Shown: positions 49,935 through 60,480 of the stretch, piece by piece
How the letters are laid out: the number at the start of each line of letters is the position of its first letter
Numbering within the stretch: position 1 is the stretch's first letter
Notes under the pieces: generated by a model
Databases searched by the model: none
Seen by the model: only the letters and a program-made list of their open reading frames with translations
What the model was told of the DNA's origin: nothing
Program-made: the position numbers and the translations under genes
DNA from: Trichobilharzia regenti
Taxonomy: Eukaryota > Platyhelminthes > Trematoda > Strigeidida > Schistosomatidae
Length of the DNA: 64,000 nt
Assembly: GCA_944472135.2 (NCBI GenBank)
Contig: CALYDD020000271.1
Span: 1 to 64,000, forward strand
Reading direction: 5' to 3'

Positions 49935-50765
49935 AAGTAGTACTCAGCACAGAACTATAGGACTTCAGTAGTATATCCTCATTGTATTCTGTGCTGTGTT
50001 GTAATCTTTCCTAGTTAATTCCACCACTATCTATTAATCTTTCATTTCCTGTTCACATAATCTACTCCATGTCAACCTTAGGAAACTCTTAACTCGTCGT
50101 CTCTGATTCGAGCAATGGCCTGGTGTGTGGTGTCACATCAATGTCTACTCAAAATACGTCCAATGAATCTTCATATTTTTTTTCTGCAAATTTATTGAGT
50201 AAAAAGGTTCTTGGTTGATTCATTTACCAGAGTTCTTTGTTGCTTACTCTTTTCAAGTATTGGTTTAGTAGGGATTTTGTTTTTTGCATGGAGGATTTCA
50301 TCATGAGCTGACATCAGTTAGAGAATCACTGCAAAACCTGGGGTTCTAGTGGGAAGCCGTGACCAGTAGGGTGCAGCAGGTTGAAGATGAGGCGGCAACT
50401 TAACATAGAAGACATTGCGAAATAGTAGCGCTATGTCATCAATTGGCAGAAGTTAGAATTCAAGGACCATGGATCTGTCGGGTCCCAGTGGCTCAATGGT
50501 CTACGAGCTTGCTTCCCTTGTAACCAGAGGTCCTGGGTTCGAACTCCCCTGTGATGGGTGCGTACTGATGAAGAGTCCCAAACTAGGACAAAACAGATGT
50601 CTGGTAGTACTCCCAGGTTTTCCAGTGATTGTCTAACTGATGTCAGCTCATGATGAAATCCTCCATGCTTACTTTTTTTCTGAAGACTATCTTCAGTGTC
50701 AAACCAAAGAAGGCAGCTGTTGATGAAAGTCCAAGGAATCCTGTTCAAAATGCTCCCGCTGACAA
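49935..50765 (-). mobile_element. Decayed RTE copy interrupted by a SINE-A fold-back
   Basis: 49935-50250 (CAGAACTATAGGACTTC, AACTCGTCGTCTCTGATTC, AAATTTATTGAGTAAAAAGG) and 50690-50765 (GGCAGCTGTTGATGAAAGTC) are consecutive parts of one reverse-strand RTE copy; the SINE sits between. Confidence 0.6.
50253..50690. mobile_element. SINE-A fold-back pair
   Basis: Antisense tail and body 50253-50342 followed by a sense copy 50343-50690 with its 5' part (CCGTGACCAGTAGGGTGCAG, TTGGCAGAAGTTAGAATTC), head GGGTCCCAGTGGCTCAATGG, B box GGGTTCGAACTCC and GTACTGATGAAGAGTCCC with stem GTCC/GGAC. The downstream box is AAAAC rather than GAAAC. Confidence 0.8.
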
Positions 50766-50774
50766 ACCAGTTTT

Positions 50775-50870
50775 TTATTCCTTCACGTTCCCCAGTGAAC
50801 CATAGGGCTTCAAGCTAGTGGCTTGAAGTTTCTGTTACACATTAACTCTGTAGCAGCACAACATGGTAGG
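50775..50870 (-). mobile_element. SINE-C tail fragment
   Basis: CGTTCCCCAGTGAACCATAG and GGCTTGAAGTTTCTGTTAC match the reversed 3' part of SINE-C at 38095. Confidence 0.55.
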
Positions 50871-51004
50871 ATTTGGGGTAGCGGAATTTTTTTTATCTGG
50901 GGCAAAATGACCTACGTAGAATTTAGGTTATTTCGTAAGGATTTGAAAGATGAATTCCAATGTAGGTGTCACATCATGAACCAACATAAACAATTAGAGA
51001 TCAT
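50871..51004. other. POP1 intron stretch
   Basis: Nothing recognised. Confidence 0.35.
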
Positions 51005-51235
51005 TTAGAACTAGTTGTTTCGTCCTAGTTTGGAACTCTTCAACAGTACGTATCCAGGACTTTATTAAGGGTCGATCCTAGAACCTTAAGGTTATGAGAC
51101 CACCAAGTATGAAAACTAATAAACCACTTCGACCCGGTGGATTCTAACTTTCCCTCCGGATTCGATCTCTGGTCGGCGTGGTGATGGATGGGCACTGCAG
51201 AAGTCTCCTAAACTAGGACGTTGTATTTCATCAGG
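51005..51235 (-). mobile_element. SINE-A copy, decayed
   Basis: TTGTTTCGTCCTAGTTTGG, ACTCTTCAACAGTACG and ACTTCGACCCGGTGG are reversed SINE-A landmarks. The edge near 51160-51235 may include part of another SINE. Confidence 0.55.
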
Positions 51236-51620
51236 CAGTTAGGACTAGAATCAATAGTAAAACACTTTATGTTGGGATGACTAGTATAAAAACTTTACAA
51301 TATCTTATTTGACTGTGACACTTTTAATGTCTTAGGGAAAGCGTGCTAGACAGGGCACTACCAACTTACTGGGAAACAAAAAGCGAACGGTACTCTTTAT
51401 TGTTACTTTCTTTAATACATTGTTGTTAATATTTTCACTTTATTTATACTTCTACTTAACAATATTATCAATGTAAATGGCCTGTGTTGAATTATTATCC
51501 CTGTATTATGCGGTGAGAACATCAGATGCAGTACTGTGTTATACTGCTGAAAATTCCTAAATACTATTTGAAAATAAAGCAATTATTATCATTAGTATTG
51601 TTAGTAAGCACAATACTGTA
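51236..51620. other. POP1 intron stretch, nothing identified
   Basis: No recognised element. Confidence 0.35.
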
Positions 51621-51621
51621 T

Positions 51622-53045
51622 CAACAATATAAGAATAAACCTTGCGCATTGTGGTAGAGTATAATTCCATCATACGTGAAATTTATTTTGATAAAGTTTC
51701 ATAGTGTTATACAGTAATGTCTACTGATGCAACCACGTTTCGAGAACAATTTATTACTACTGCTCACAATCATATCAAGACATTACTCACACAACTTCCT
51801 GAGTTCGTTTATATAACTCAATTATTTCAATTCATCGTTTGACTTGATCGGTACAAGTAGTAGTATTTTGCATATTTCTGGTATGAGTGATGAGTCATTG
51901 CATTCCACTGTACGTGTTGGGTGTAGACTCGATGAACCAGGCAGGATTCAGTAATCAACCTCTCTCTCTCTCCACCTATCCAGATTACTTTTTAGAATTA
52001 TTATAACCCTCTCCTACCTTATTGTGTGGTTGTGTGTTAATGCATGCATGCAGTGCAATCGCTGAACTGTTTTCTAAATTACTTAGCTTCTCAGGGTCCA
52101 CCATTCTAACCTTAGCTAAATTCTTATGTTCTGACAAGCAATCTGACTACCCTAGACCTACTAGTTTGACCTATGTAGTCGACTTAACTCACAGTCACTG
52201 CAAGATATTCTGTAAATTATATTATTTTGTTTAATTGGGTCAACCGACAGGGTCCTTCAACCTACAGAGCTTGTCCTACCTGAGTGAGTTTGTAGGTTCA
52301 AGTGCCACTCTAATCTCTGCTTTATTAAGAATCCTACTTAGGGATGGTTTCAAATGTCCCCCTCCCTCCTTATATGGTAAAACAGTAAGATGCCTAAAAT
52401 TCTCTCTTATTTGCTTTATCATTATTAGTTTGAAAATTATTTTTATTTCGTTTTTGGCTTTTTCGGATCTTCCTAATGAATTTCATAGGATAGTTAGTTA
52501 TTTAACACCAAAGCCTCTTCTATTTGTTTTAGTTCATCATTTAGGTCTTTTTAGTACTACTTAGTGCTACTGTTAGGTTTGTTAGGCGCTTAACTAAGCC
52601 AGTCTTCACATACAGACAGACAACAGAAGAGATGAGTCAAAGTCTAAATATCTATTAGCAGAATTCGTTGGTGTTTTATAAACACTGGTGTGCAGTTTAC
52701 CTTCTTCTATTCGTTTTATTTTACAATCTAACACTAGAGCTAATTCTCCTTGTTCATTTTCCGATTCAAATGTGAGCTTTAGTCCCTCTACTCGTGAGTT
52801 TATGTGTGTGTGTGTGTGTCAAGAAGCTAGAGATGTGTACTGTGAAAGTGTCATCCACATACATCCACCATATTTCTGAATGTACATTAATCTTATGCTG
52901 ATTTTAATTCAAATGTGTAATCATCAATTCCACTCATGTATAAAAATGAAGTGAGCTGTGTGAGTGACAATAATTTGTGCTCGAAAAGTGGTCATCAGTT
53001 AATATTACTGTATAACACTGTGAGACTGCATCAAAAAGCCAATAA
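51622..53045 (-). mobile_element. PLE-1 copy with short inverted end
   Basis: Reverse-strand PLE aligned with 5379-6530 throughout (ACGTTTCGAGAACAATTTAT, GGTCAACCGACAGGGTCC, CTTCTTCTATTCGTTTTATT, GTGTCATCCACATA), with many small indels. At 52925-53045 the end returns in plus orientation (TTTGTGCTCGAAAAGTGG, TATAACACTGTGAGACTGC), a short inverted pseudo-LTR. A GT run lies at 52803-52820. The RT frame is broken. Confidence 0.8.
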
Positions 53046-53158
53046 ATTCCCCCTGACCTTGAGGCAACCAATCCGATAAGCATCAGTGGTTTTTACATAC
53101 AAATGACTGATGTGACTTAAAAATATCTTCGAATCATAGTGTTCACTTTGGTCAACAG

Positions 53159-53371
53159 GTTTCCGAATTTACTTTTTGCTCTAAATGTTGTATAGCAGAA
53201 AATGAAAAGTCTGCTTTATCATCAGGTGAAACTCATATACATGAAAATGGTTTCTCATTTCCGGTTGTTGAAGTTATACAAGATTTTATCAGTGAAAGTG
53301 AAGAAGCTATGCTAATTAGTGTAACTGATGAACAACCATGGTTTTTATCTCAGTATGGCAGAAGAAAACAG
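53159..53371 (+). CDS. ALKBH4: ALKBH4-like exon (2-oxoglutarate/Fe(II) dioxygenase family), isolated
   Basis: Acceptor GGTCAACAG (an alternative, ATCATAG, would start it at 53140) and donor GTAAGC; 71 codons open in phase 0. Encodes SEFTFCSKCCIAENEKS, then FSFPVVEVIQDFISESEEAM and TDEQPWFLSQYGRRKQ. The order FPF..V..I.DF....EE...L.....PW..SQ.GRRKQ, ending at an exon edge just where DYGP... would follow, is the ALKBH4 signature. ALKBH4 demethylates actin. The catalytic HxD...H part would be in later exons, which I did not find in the 10.6 kb to the right edge. The exon lies on the opposite strand inside a POP1 intron. Confidence 0.8.
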
Positions 53372-53454
53372 GTAAGCATGATTCATGTTATATGCGGTGA
53401 CTTGTTCGTTTAGTATGTTCTCAATTTCAGTGGCTTTATGTTTTTCTGTCTGTC

Positions 53455-53735
53455 TGGATTCAACATAGAACTTGGCACTGAAGTACAGCACTTCGAGTTG
53501 CCACGTTCCAAATACCACACAAAGGTAGACAAGAAGATGAGTGAAGAGAATCAATACAGTCTGACAAGTATAAGAGCGGAACAGAATGGGTAATGGTAGA
53601 AAGGAATACGAAAGATTACAGAGACTGAATACATCTGCTCCATTGACAACGATTTTGAGCCATGTCACCTATTGTATCCAGCCATTGATTCCTAGAGTCC
53701 CGAGGGCCCCAACCCGGAAGTCTGCTGCGTATCAT
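53455..53735 (-). mobile_element. LINE-B 3' region
   Basis: TGGATTCAACATAGAACTTG, TTGAGCCATGTCACCTATTG and AGTCCCGAGGGCCCCAACC match other LINE-B 3' ends. It begins about 85 bp after the ALKBH4-like exon. Confidence 0.65.
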
Positions 53736-53895
53736 ATATCGGCTGCGTATCGATGAAGAGTCCCAAAGTGGGAAAGCAACAGTTGTCTGGCACCACTCCC
53801 AGGTTTGTTAAATTGTTCGCTAAACAATGTCAACTCATTATGAAATCGTGTAATCAATCTAATCGAATCCCTATAAACCAATACTTAAACATAAA
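53736..53895 (+). mobile_element. SINE-A 3' half
   Basis: CGATGAAGAGTCCCAAAG, GCAACAGTTGTCTGGCACC, CAACTCATTATGAAATCG and CCCTATAAACCAATACTT. Head missing. Confidence 0.65.
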
Positions 53896-53923
53896 TAAAC
53901 AGATAAATTCAAAGTTAACTCAC

Positions 53924-54288
53924 TTAAAATGAGTCAATTTCTCTTCAGTCACCATTTGAGCAGATTGTTGACCAGCTAACGTATCAGGCCATAAACTATC
54001 TGGAAATGAATAAAAATGTCCACCAGCACTTGTTCCCAATCCAGCCCAATGATATAAATCCCGTAGACCACCAACTTCAGCACCACGATAAACACAAGCC
54101 ACAAGGAAATCACGTGCTGCTAATGAACCACGAATTAGACTGCCTTCATCAGTATTATTATTACTATTCAACTGTAGAAAATTACGTCGTAGAATAATAT
54201 CCCAACCGATACTTTCAGGTGATGAACGTATCAGTAAAGGTGTACTATTTTGAATTAAGAGTACATCTAATTTATTTTCATTTGAAGC
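53924..54288 (-). CDS. POP1: POP1 internal exon (POPLD domain)
   Basis: Acceptor TACTTAAACAG at 54289 and donor GTGAGT; phase 0 in, phase 2 out. Encodes NKLDVLLIQNSTPLLIRSSP, SIGWDIILRRNFLQL, then ARDFLVACVYRGAEVGGLRD, GGHFYSFPDSLWPDTLAG and EEKLTHF. The block WD..LP...G...W....YRG.RVGGL followed by FP...PDT.AG is the POPLD core of POP1. The upstream hydrophobic ORF extension is intron. Confidence 0.95.
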
Positions 54289-54445
54289 CTGTTTAAGTAC
54301 GGAAGAAAAATGGGTTTGTTGTTTAAAAAAAGAGAAATAGCTATGAATCATCTACAATTGGATAATGAATGATTATGAGATATACGAAGGTGTACTTCCC
54401 GAAAACAAATAGAATTCTTACAAACTAACTCTTCAGAATTAATCT
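54289..54445. other. POP1 intron stretch
   Basis: Nothing recognised. Confidence 0.4.
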
Positions 54446-54449
54446 GATA

Positions 54450-54612
54450 CTCGCTGGCTACAGGAGGAAGCTGCTTGGACTTTTAGTGAGAAGTTGTGAC
54501 CAGTAAGGTTCATCCAGTCGACAGTGAGGATGGATTTCCCACCGATGACAATGGTTGATGGTCGTGCTAAAATCACGTATCGGTGAAAGTTAGAATTCAT
54601 GGGCTGATTGAA
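54450..54612 (+). mobile_element. SINE-A 5' fragment
   Basis: GTTGTGACCAGTAAGGTTCATC and GTGAAAGTTAGAATTCATGG match the 5' part of SINE-A at 50343. Confidence 0.5.
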
Positions 54613-55384
54613 AGTAGATATTATAACTACATTAATTTTCGGTGTCTTCAAAACCAGACAGCAGATAAGAGCTATAGTTAGCTGACTGACAATGATGTCA
54701 ACATACTAAAGTCTACCGATCAGAAAACATATGAGTGACCTAAACTTGATTTCCAGCAAAACACCTACGCACCAGATTGAAAATTTACTCTTTCTCTGAT
54801 TGGTAGACTTCATTTAGCTACCAGTGGAACCAATCAGCTATATATTAATAATCCAGACAAGGTCAAAGTAATGGGTGTCGACATAAAATAGGAATTTGAT
54901 TGGATGACACATCTGTTTAATAATTAATCATTCATTAGTCACCATTTACAAAGAAAAATAAGTGATGCAGTCTCACGAGACATTGTAAAGATAGGTGATG
55001 CATACTTAAGCTATTTTTAGAATAATAAATTCTAAATTAGCAAAAAATAATAATGTCATCATAGAGGGTTACGCACATGAATATGTAATTATTGAAAATC
55101 TGACATTGTAAAAATGTTGAACTTATAATTCCATTAGCGCGACGGGCGTTTCATGAGTGTGTAGTGGTGAATAATTCCATTAAAAAATTACTAGCCTTAC
55201 AGCTGTCATCATTTAACAATGCATATTCACCCTTGTTGTTTAAGTCGACTTGTAGATGAACAAGGATCCTCACTACTTACTGTTTTTGGAATAAAGTAAA
55301 TCATTATTATTATTATTACTTGGTAAGCTATGGTGTCATATGCAGTTAGTGTAGTGCACATCACTGCCCGGCGCCTTATTTTTA
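54613..55384. other. POP1 intron stretch, nothing identified
   Basis: 770 bp without a recognised feature; an ATT run at 55302-55316. Confidence 0.4.
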
Positions 55385-55640
55385 TTACTCTATTAGGTTC
55401 CGAGCGAAGCACAGGGCTTCTTCACCAGGACGCTTCCATCTTGTCGTGTTCTCTGAAGTTTTCTTCAGCCTGCCTCACGATCGATCGCCCATAAACTTTC
55501 ATCTCCTCACCACATGATATCCTCTAATGTTATCCCCAGACCAACGCCCAACTCGTCATTTCAGATACAGGTGCCGCCCAAGTAATGTCACACAAAGGTC
55601 CTCTCACGCTGATCGGTTGCATGAGAAAATGATTTTACAA
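55385..55640 (-). mobile_element. RTE 3'-end fragment
   Basis: AGGTTCCGAGCGAAGCACAGG, TTTCATCTCCTCACCACATG and CCAACTCGTCATTTCAG on the reverse strand: tail and C-terminal coding region, decayed. Confidence 0.65.
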
Positions 55641-55980
55641 ATTTTAGGTTGAAACAGTTAAATTACTGGCATTCTCATATTAGACGAAATGATCTCATGG
55701 AATAACTACGGAGGTGCTCAAAGATAGTGGAGATGAACTCTTATCTTGACTTAAAGTACAGATATTGTCTGAGAATCAGTTTCAGTCCTACTGGACTGTT
55801 GCACATCATTGATTTTCTTAGTTCACAAAAAAGGGAAAGGCAAGTAGAAATCTCAAGGCAACTGGCTTCACTAATATATATCTTATCTAATATTTTAGGT
55901 TCAGTAAATATGTATAGACAGAGTGGTTCTTGAGACAAAAGTGAAAGAAATGGAAAAGGTATCAATGATAGATAACACCA
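55641..55980. other. POP1 intron stretch, nothing identified
   Basis: A 68-codon open frame at 55727-55933 has no recognised motif. Confidence 0.35.
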
Positions 55981-55984
55981 GAAG

Positions 55985-56830
55985 GCAAATTTCGACTAAT
56001 CAGGGAAACCGGAGAAGACCGACAAATTGACTGAAGAAGCAGCTAGAGAAAAAAGGACTGCAGGTGAACATATAGAAGACAGAGATGATGAAGATAACCA
56101 ACCGACAGCGACATCAACAGGAACAATAACCAGCACCAATCACTATTACATTGGGAGAAATGTGACAGTGGTTACTTCCTTCACTTCTCCAGTCAAGAAG
56201 CATGGTTTCAACCACAGACGGATGGAACGACTGAAGATGTCAAATCCAGCTAGCCAGAATAAGAAAGGCAAGATATGCCTACATCAACCTGAAACCAGTT
56301 TGGAAATTTTCTGCACTGAGCTTCACAGAATAAAGAACAAGATTCAGATATTCAACATAAATGAGAAGTCAGTCAGTTAATACTTCTATACGGGTTAGAA
56401 ACTTGCACTGCGTGTGTGCGTCACGAAAAGCATTTTCAACAATTTGGAGACACTTATCAACAGCCGCCGCCTTCTCAGGCTGGCTCGACAGTGAAGATCA
56501 AATGGCCAGCTGGTCGGCCAGAAAGAATTAGTTACAAGAAACTCTGGCTTACAACAAATCAATCAAGAGACAACTGCTCAACAAATATGTAGGAGAAAAT
56601 GCAGATGGATCGGACACATACTGAGAAGACCGTTGAATGACATCGCTAACAATACCCTCAAACAGAACCCCAACGGGAGGCGACGAGTTGAGCGTGAGTC
56701 CGAGAATGACATAGGGGAGAATCAGGGAATATGGGTAATAGTGCGGCCAGCTACAGAGGACCACAGAAAATAGAACACAAGAGAGATGTGCGGTCGGATC
56801 ACGATGTTTCACTCGGAACCCAAGGGAACA
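55985..56830 (+). pseudogene. RTE C-terminal region, 5'-truncated copy
   Basis: Plus-strand: DKLTEEAAREKRTAG, a QPTATSTGTITSTNHY linker, VTVVTSFTSPVKK (equivalent of ETTSFTYLGSI), NKIQIFNINEKSVS (equivalent of NKIRIFNSNVKSV), then RRKCRWIGHILRRPLNDI-like sequence and the tail CACTCGGAACCCAAGGGAAC. Frameshifted. Confidence 0.7.
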
Positions 56831-56832
56831 AT

Positions 56833-56882
56833 TATATATATATATATATATTATTATTATTATTATTATTATTGTTATTATT
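56833..56882. repeat. (TA)n / (TTA)n microsatellites
   Basis: TA run (56833-56850) then ATT repeats (56850-56882). The first ends a sense RTE copy and the second starts an antisense one, so two RTE 3' tails meet here. Confidence 0.85.
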
Positions 56883-57095
56883 GTATCCTTTAGTTCCTAG
56901 AGGAACATAGGGCTTCAGCTGCGCACCTCCATTGCTTTCTGTTTTCTGACAACGTTTTCACCCCGCTCCAGGTCTGTCCACATGCTTTCATCTCCTCCTC
57001 GCATGACCTCCTCCAAGTCACCCTTGGACGACCAACTCGCCGCCTCCCTTTCGGGTTCCACTCGAGCAGTGGCTTGTCTAGTGATGTCACTTGAT

Positions 57096-57101
<6 letters not shown>
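56883..57101 (-). mobile_element. RTE 3'-end fragment
   Basis: Tail TTCCTAGAGGAACATAGGGC followed on the reverse strand by WRRSCEEEMKACGQTWSGV (open) and GRRRVGRPRVT. Close in sequence to the intact copy at 28.4 kb. Cut at 57101 by the TA run that borders POP1. Confidence 0.8.

Positions 57102-57128
<27 letters not shown>
57102..57128. repeat. (TA)n microsatellite next to POP1 splice site
   Basis: TA run 14-40 bp inside the intron from the POP1 5' splice site at 57142. Confidence 0.9.
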
Positions 57129-57131
<3 letters not shown>

Positions 57132-57142
57132 GAAGCACTTAC

Positions 57143-57362
57143 TGAATTCAATATTGTAGAAAGTAATTGATCAGGTGATGAACACTGATTAATACCTGGA
57201 TAAGACTCTTGAATATTTGACCAGGATAATTGTTTTCCAGAAGGTAATATAAAACCAGATTCTTTCGTTGTAGCATCAGATATAGGCTTTGCTTGAGAAT
57301 TATTGTCGTTTAGTTTGATTGGTACTGTACACCAATTCTTATTACGAATCTTCAAACGTGGT
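57143..57362 (-). CDS. POP1: POP1 internal exon
   Basis: Acceptor CTGTTTTTAG at 57363 and donor GTAAGT; phase 2 in, phase 0 out. Encodes PRLKIRNKNWCTVPIKLND, then KESGFILPSGKQLSWSNIQE and INQCSSPDQLLSTILNS. This lies N-terminal to POPLD and is less conserved; assignment rests on phase continuity with the POPLD exon and position. Earlier exons, including the N-terminal POP1 domain, must lie right of the window. Confidence 0.75.
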
Positions 57363-57685
57363 CTAAAAACAGGTTAACAAAAGTAGTAATGGACAGCATA
57401 AATAAAAGTTTGTGAGGTCTAATAAATCATAATGAGTCATAGAGTGATCATGAAGGTGAAACAGACAGCTATTAAGTAAAAGTTGGAAACTAGGTGTTGT
57501 CATCTCTTCTAATCCAACCGTCGATTTATACCATTTTTAAACTTGCAACGCAAACGAAGTAGATGTTTAGTGCTCTCTTCCGCTTTCAATAATCGTTCCA
57601 ATGTTTCTGAAGGTTATGCTGTTCTTTCCACATTTCTGTTTTGATTTCTTCTTACATGACTTATTACTTGCCTTATTCTAGGTGA
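57363..57685. other. POP1 intron stretch, nothing identified
   Basis: No recognised element. Confidence 0.4.
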
Positions 57686-57687
57686 AA

Positions 57688-57920
57688 CCGATTTTGTTAG
57701 GTATGCTGATGATCTGACTGTTTCTACTGCCGGCGATTACCTCTCAGTCAGACTGTTCCAAAATGATTAACTTTTTATCAGAAATTAGTCAGTGGTCCTT
57801 CACAAATGGTCTTAAGCTTAATCCCTCCAAATGTCACGTTGTTAATTTCACTTTCAGATGTAAGCATGACTTAAATGAACTGGTTAGTTCACGTGTTTCC
57901 ACTAACATAAGTTGAAACTA
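57688..57920 (+). pseudogene. CR1-like LINE reverse transcriptase fragment
   Basis: FVRYADDLTVSTAGDYLS (catalytic YADD) then, after one frame change, SKMINFLSEISQWSFTNG and LKLNPSKCHVVNF, the order of a CR1-type RT. A different family from RTE and LINE-B. Confidence 0.75.
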
Positions 57921-58145
57921 AATCGAATGTAAAAAAAAAACTAATCACTCGCATTGTGTATTTGATCTCATCTCTCTTGATCTTTTCACATTACGATATT
58001 TCATCCAACCGTCTATGTGAAGGAATAAAAACAATCTCGTATCACTCAGTCTCTATCTAATTTTACAGTTTGTTGATTCTTGTATTCTATTCTTTTCCAT
58101 GCTATGCAGGAAAGATATTGTTACACTGCGAAGGCCACTGACTGA
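57921..58145. other. POP1 intron stretch
   Basis: Possibly the decayed continuation of the CR1-like copy; not proven. Confidence 0.3.
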
Positions 58146-58149
58146 CATA

Positions 58150-58311
58150 TTTTTATTTTTTTTATTTTTGATTTACAGCTTGATTCCACAACGTATTTTT
58201 GGTACAAGTATGGAATTTTCAGCGTGGATATCGGTAGCCCAAAATTCGCAGGCCGACCATAGATATCGGGTGTGCGTCGGCGTAGGCTCGAACCCCGGAC
58301 CATGTGCATGA
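58150..58311 (-). mobile_element. SINE-B copy, head truncated
   Basis: T-run, GATTTACAGCTTGATTCCAC, GGATATCGGTAGCCCAAAAT, B box GGGTTCGAGCC reversed, GGACCATGTGCATG, then cut at 58311. Confidence 0.75.
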
Positions 58312-59010
58312 AGCACACAAAGAGGAAGGAGATGGCTAGAGATGCATGTGTAAAACAAATGTCATAAAAATCTCAATCGATATAACTTCACAACCTTGTC
58401 CATCGATTTAGCCTCCTTACCTAGTACTCGATGGGAACCTAATTTCAATATTGCTCACCTTATTATGTCATTTAACACGTGAGAGAGAGAGAATGCAGAT
58501 ACCTATGATCAAAGAGAGTTAGTCTTTTTTGTATCTTCCACTTTCAATGGCCATCTCTCACTTACAATCATAAAGGACAACAGAGTAAACTGCTACTGAG
58601 CAGTACACACATCCTTTGGTTAACAGTCGGATATCACGTCTACTAAGCCAGACATGGAGTAAGTTAGCGAATGCGAAACCAGACACTTCTGTATCCGTGT
58701 TGAGATTTCGTCAGCGAACAACTTCGTTGGGCCTGGCTTATGCAACTTGTCATGTAAAAGAAGTGGTCAACACAATCTACCACTTCACTCCTGCCTATCT
58801 TTGCTCTAGGAGTTGATGTTATCCAGTCCACGCATGTAGCATCACCTTACATTTGAAAGTAGGAGCGAATCACTTGCCAAATATTCGAAAATTGCTGATC
58901 CTCAAGGTGTTCAGGAGACCCTGTCTGTATTTTGTCAGAGTCTTCATCTAGGAGGGCGGACTATATCATCTTTACAATCTAAGTCTGTTGCTACACAACT
59001 ACTAATATCA
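58312..59010 (-). mobile_element. LINE-B copy
   Basis: Reverse strand aligned with 35.8-36.35 kb (ACTCGATGGGAACCTAATTTC, TCAATGGCCATCTCTCAC, GAGCAGTACACAC, TGTTCAGGAGACCCTGTC). No open frame. Confidence 0.7.
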
Positions 59011-59455
59011 GTACATCAGTAGTATATGGTTTTAACTACATATCTGCATGGTTTCGATTTAATATGTATAATTCTCATCAGGTAAATAACACTACTGAAC
59101 ATTGTTCAGGTGATCATTCAACATATACACAGATATTTGAAATGCGGCGTGAAGAAACATGATCTGTGCAGGAAAGAAACCATGAACATATAGTCTTGCG
59201 GTTTCACTTCAATTATATACAGTATATAAAATAATATATATTTCAACAAAAACCTGATAGACTCTCTCAAATTAAGGCATTTCATGCACATTTTGATGTC
59301 AAGACTAGTATTCAGAATTAGGTCTTCATTGTAGTATATATCCTGAAGATATCGGTGACAAAACCATCGTAGAATAAGACAGAAGTAAATAAACATTTTT
59401 TTATTTCAGTAATTGTGTCCCGGTTCCCAGTATAACTCTTAAACTGATATTCTTA
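59011..59455. other. POP1 intron or upstream stretch, nothing identified
   Basis: A 92-codon reverse-strand frame (59118-59396) is AT-driven and has no motif. Confidence 0.4.
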
Positions 59456-59456
59456 A

Positions 59457-59645
59457 GAGTTAGTTTTGTAGGGATTTGATTTGATCCCACAATGTTGACC
59501 GCGGATTGAAATCAGTTTAGAGAATCATTGAAAACCATCACAGAGTGCTACCAAGGAGCTGTTTCGTCCTACTTTGGGAGTCATCAAAAGTAGGCACTGG
59601 TTTTCAATGGTTCTCTAACTGATATCAATCCGTGATCAACTCGTA
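59457..59645. mobile_element. SINE-A fold-back, tails only
   Basis: Antisense TGACCGCGGATTGAAATCAG and sense CTGATATCAATCCGTGATCA flank a short body with TGTTTCGTCCTACTTTGGG. Both heads are gone. Confidence 0.6.
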
Positions 59646-59789
59646 ATAATAATATGGTAAACGTTTTGTACGACATTAATAACGATGATTATAATGATAA
59701 CAAAATATTGATAATAAGGTTTATGCAGGTAGCGATAAGAATAACTAAGATAGTCTATGTATATATGAGTATATGTAGACAATTGCTGT
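59646..59789. other. Intron stretch
   Basis: ATA-rich, nothing recognised. Confidence 0.35.
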
Positions 59790-60480
59790 TGTGGAGAGAG
59801 CTATATAGGGTGAACAACTAGACAGCTTAACAAACCCACTAATGAGCATCTTCCTTCATGGCTCGGAAAAGCTCAAATAAAATCCATACGAAGTTCTCTT
59901 TTGGCTCATTTGATTGATAGCGGTCACCAAGTGGACAGAAATAGTGCCTTCAAAGTAGTTATCTATCGCATTCCATCGAGTCTTTCGAACGGAATCAGAA
60001 CCCGTCTTTTACACTTGGCCGAAGTTATGGGAATTCGAGAGAACAATCCTAGTCTTTGCATACAGCAAAAGAAGTTTGTTCTACCTTTGTCTCTCCCTTG
60101 GCCTAGTTAAAGTCTAATTGAAACCCTCTCACCTCACACAATATTACGTAGCGTTTTTTGTTTTATTCGATTTGTCTACTAATCCTATAATTGCACACCC
60201 TTTTTCAAGTTCTATCCATCCTATGAATTATTCTATATATGACATTAATTTGCTTTGCCACTTGACATTTAACTACGATTATAATCACAAACATTTTAGT
60301 TTTTTAATTGCACTTCATATTATTATTATTTTATGCATTCACACCTAAGATTCAATTCCCTCACCGGATATAACTTCTTAAAAACCATATATACTGTACA
60401 GCTTGATGATAAATTCGTTGAAAATAGTCTCTTCGCTGAATCACTTGTTTTGATTCTCTATATGTTACACTGGGAATTTT
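59790..60480 (+). pseudogene. PLE nuclease C-terminus and 3' end
   Basis: 59840-60110: EHLPSWLGKAQIKSIRSSL (frame-shifted start), LLAHLIDSGHQVDRNSAFK, LLHLAEVMGIRENNPSLCIQ and LSLPWPS stop. The 3' tail to 60480 matches 27.97-28.16 kb. The GIY-YIG core itself is lost. Confidence 0.75.
60403..60423 (+). ncRNA. Hammerhead-like core in a PLE end
   Basis: TTGATGA, TAAATTCGTT, GAAA. One base off CUGANGA, GAAA intact, stem II weak. The cognate site in PLE-3 (28113-28136) reads TTGATAA, further decayed. Confidence 0.4.

Noticed and set aside
54006..54197. 63-codon plus-strand ORF, His/Gln-rich
   Set aside because: Antisense of the POP1 POPLD exon.
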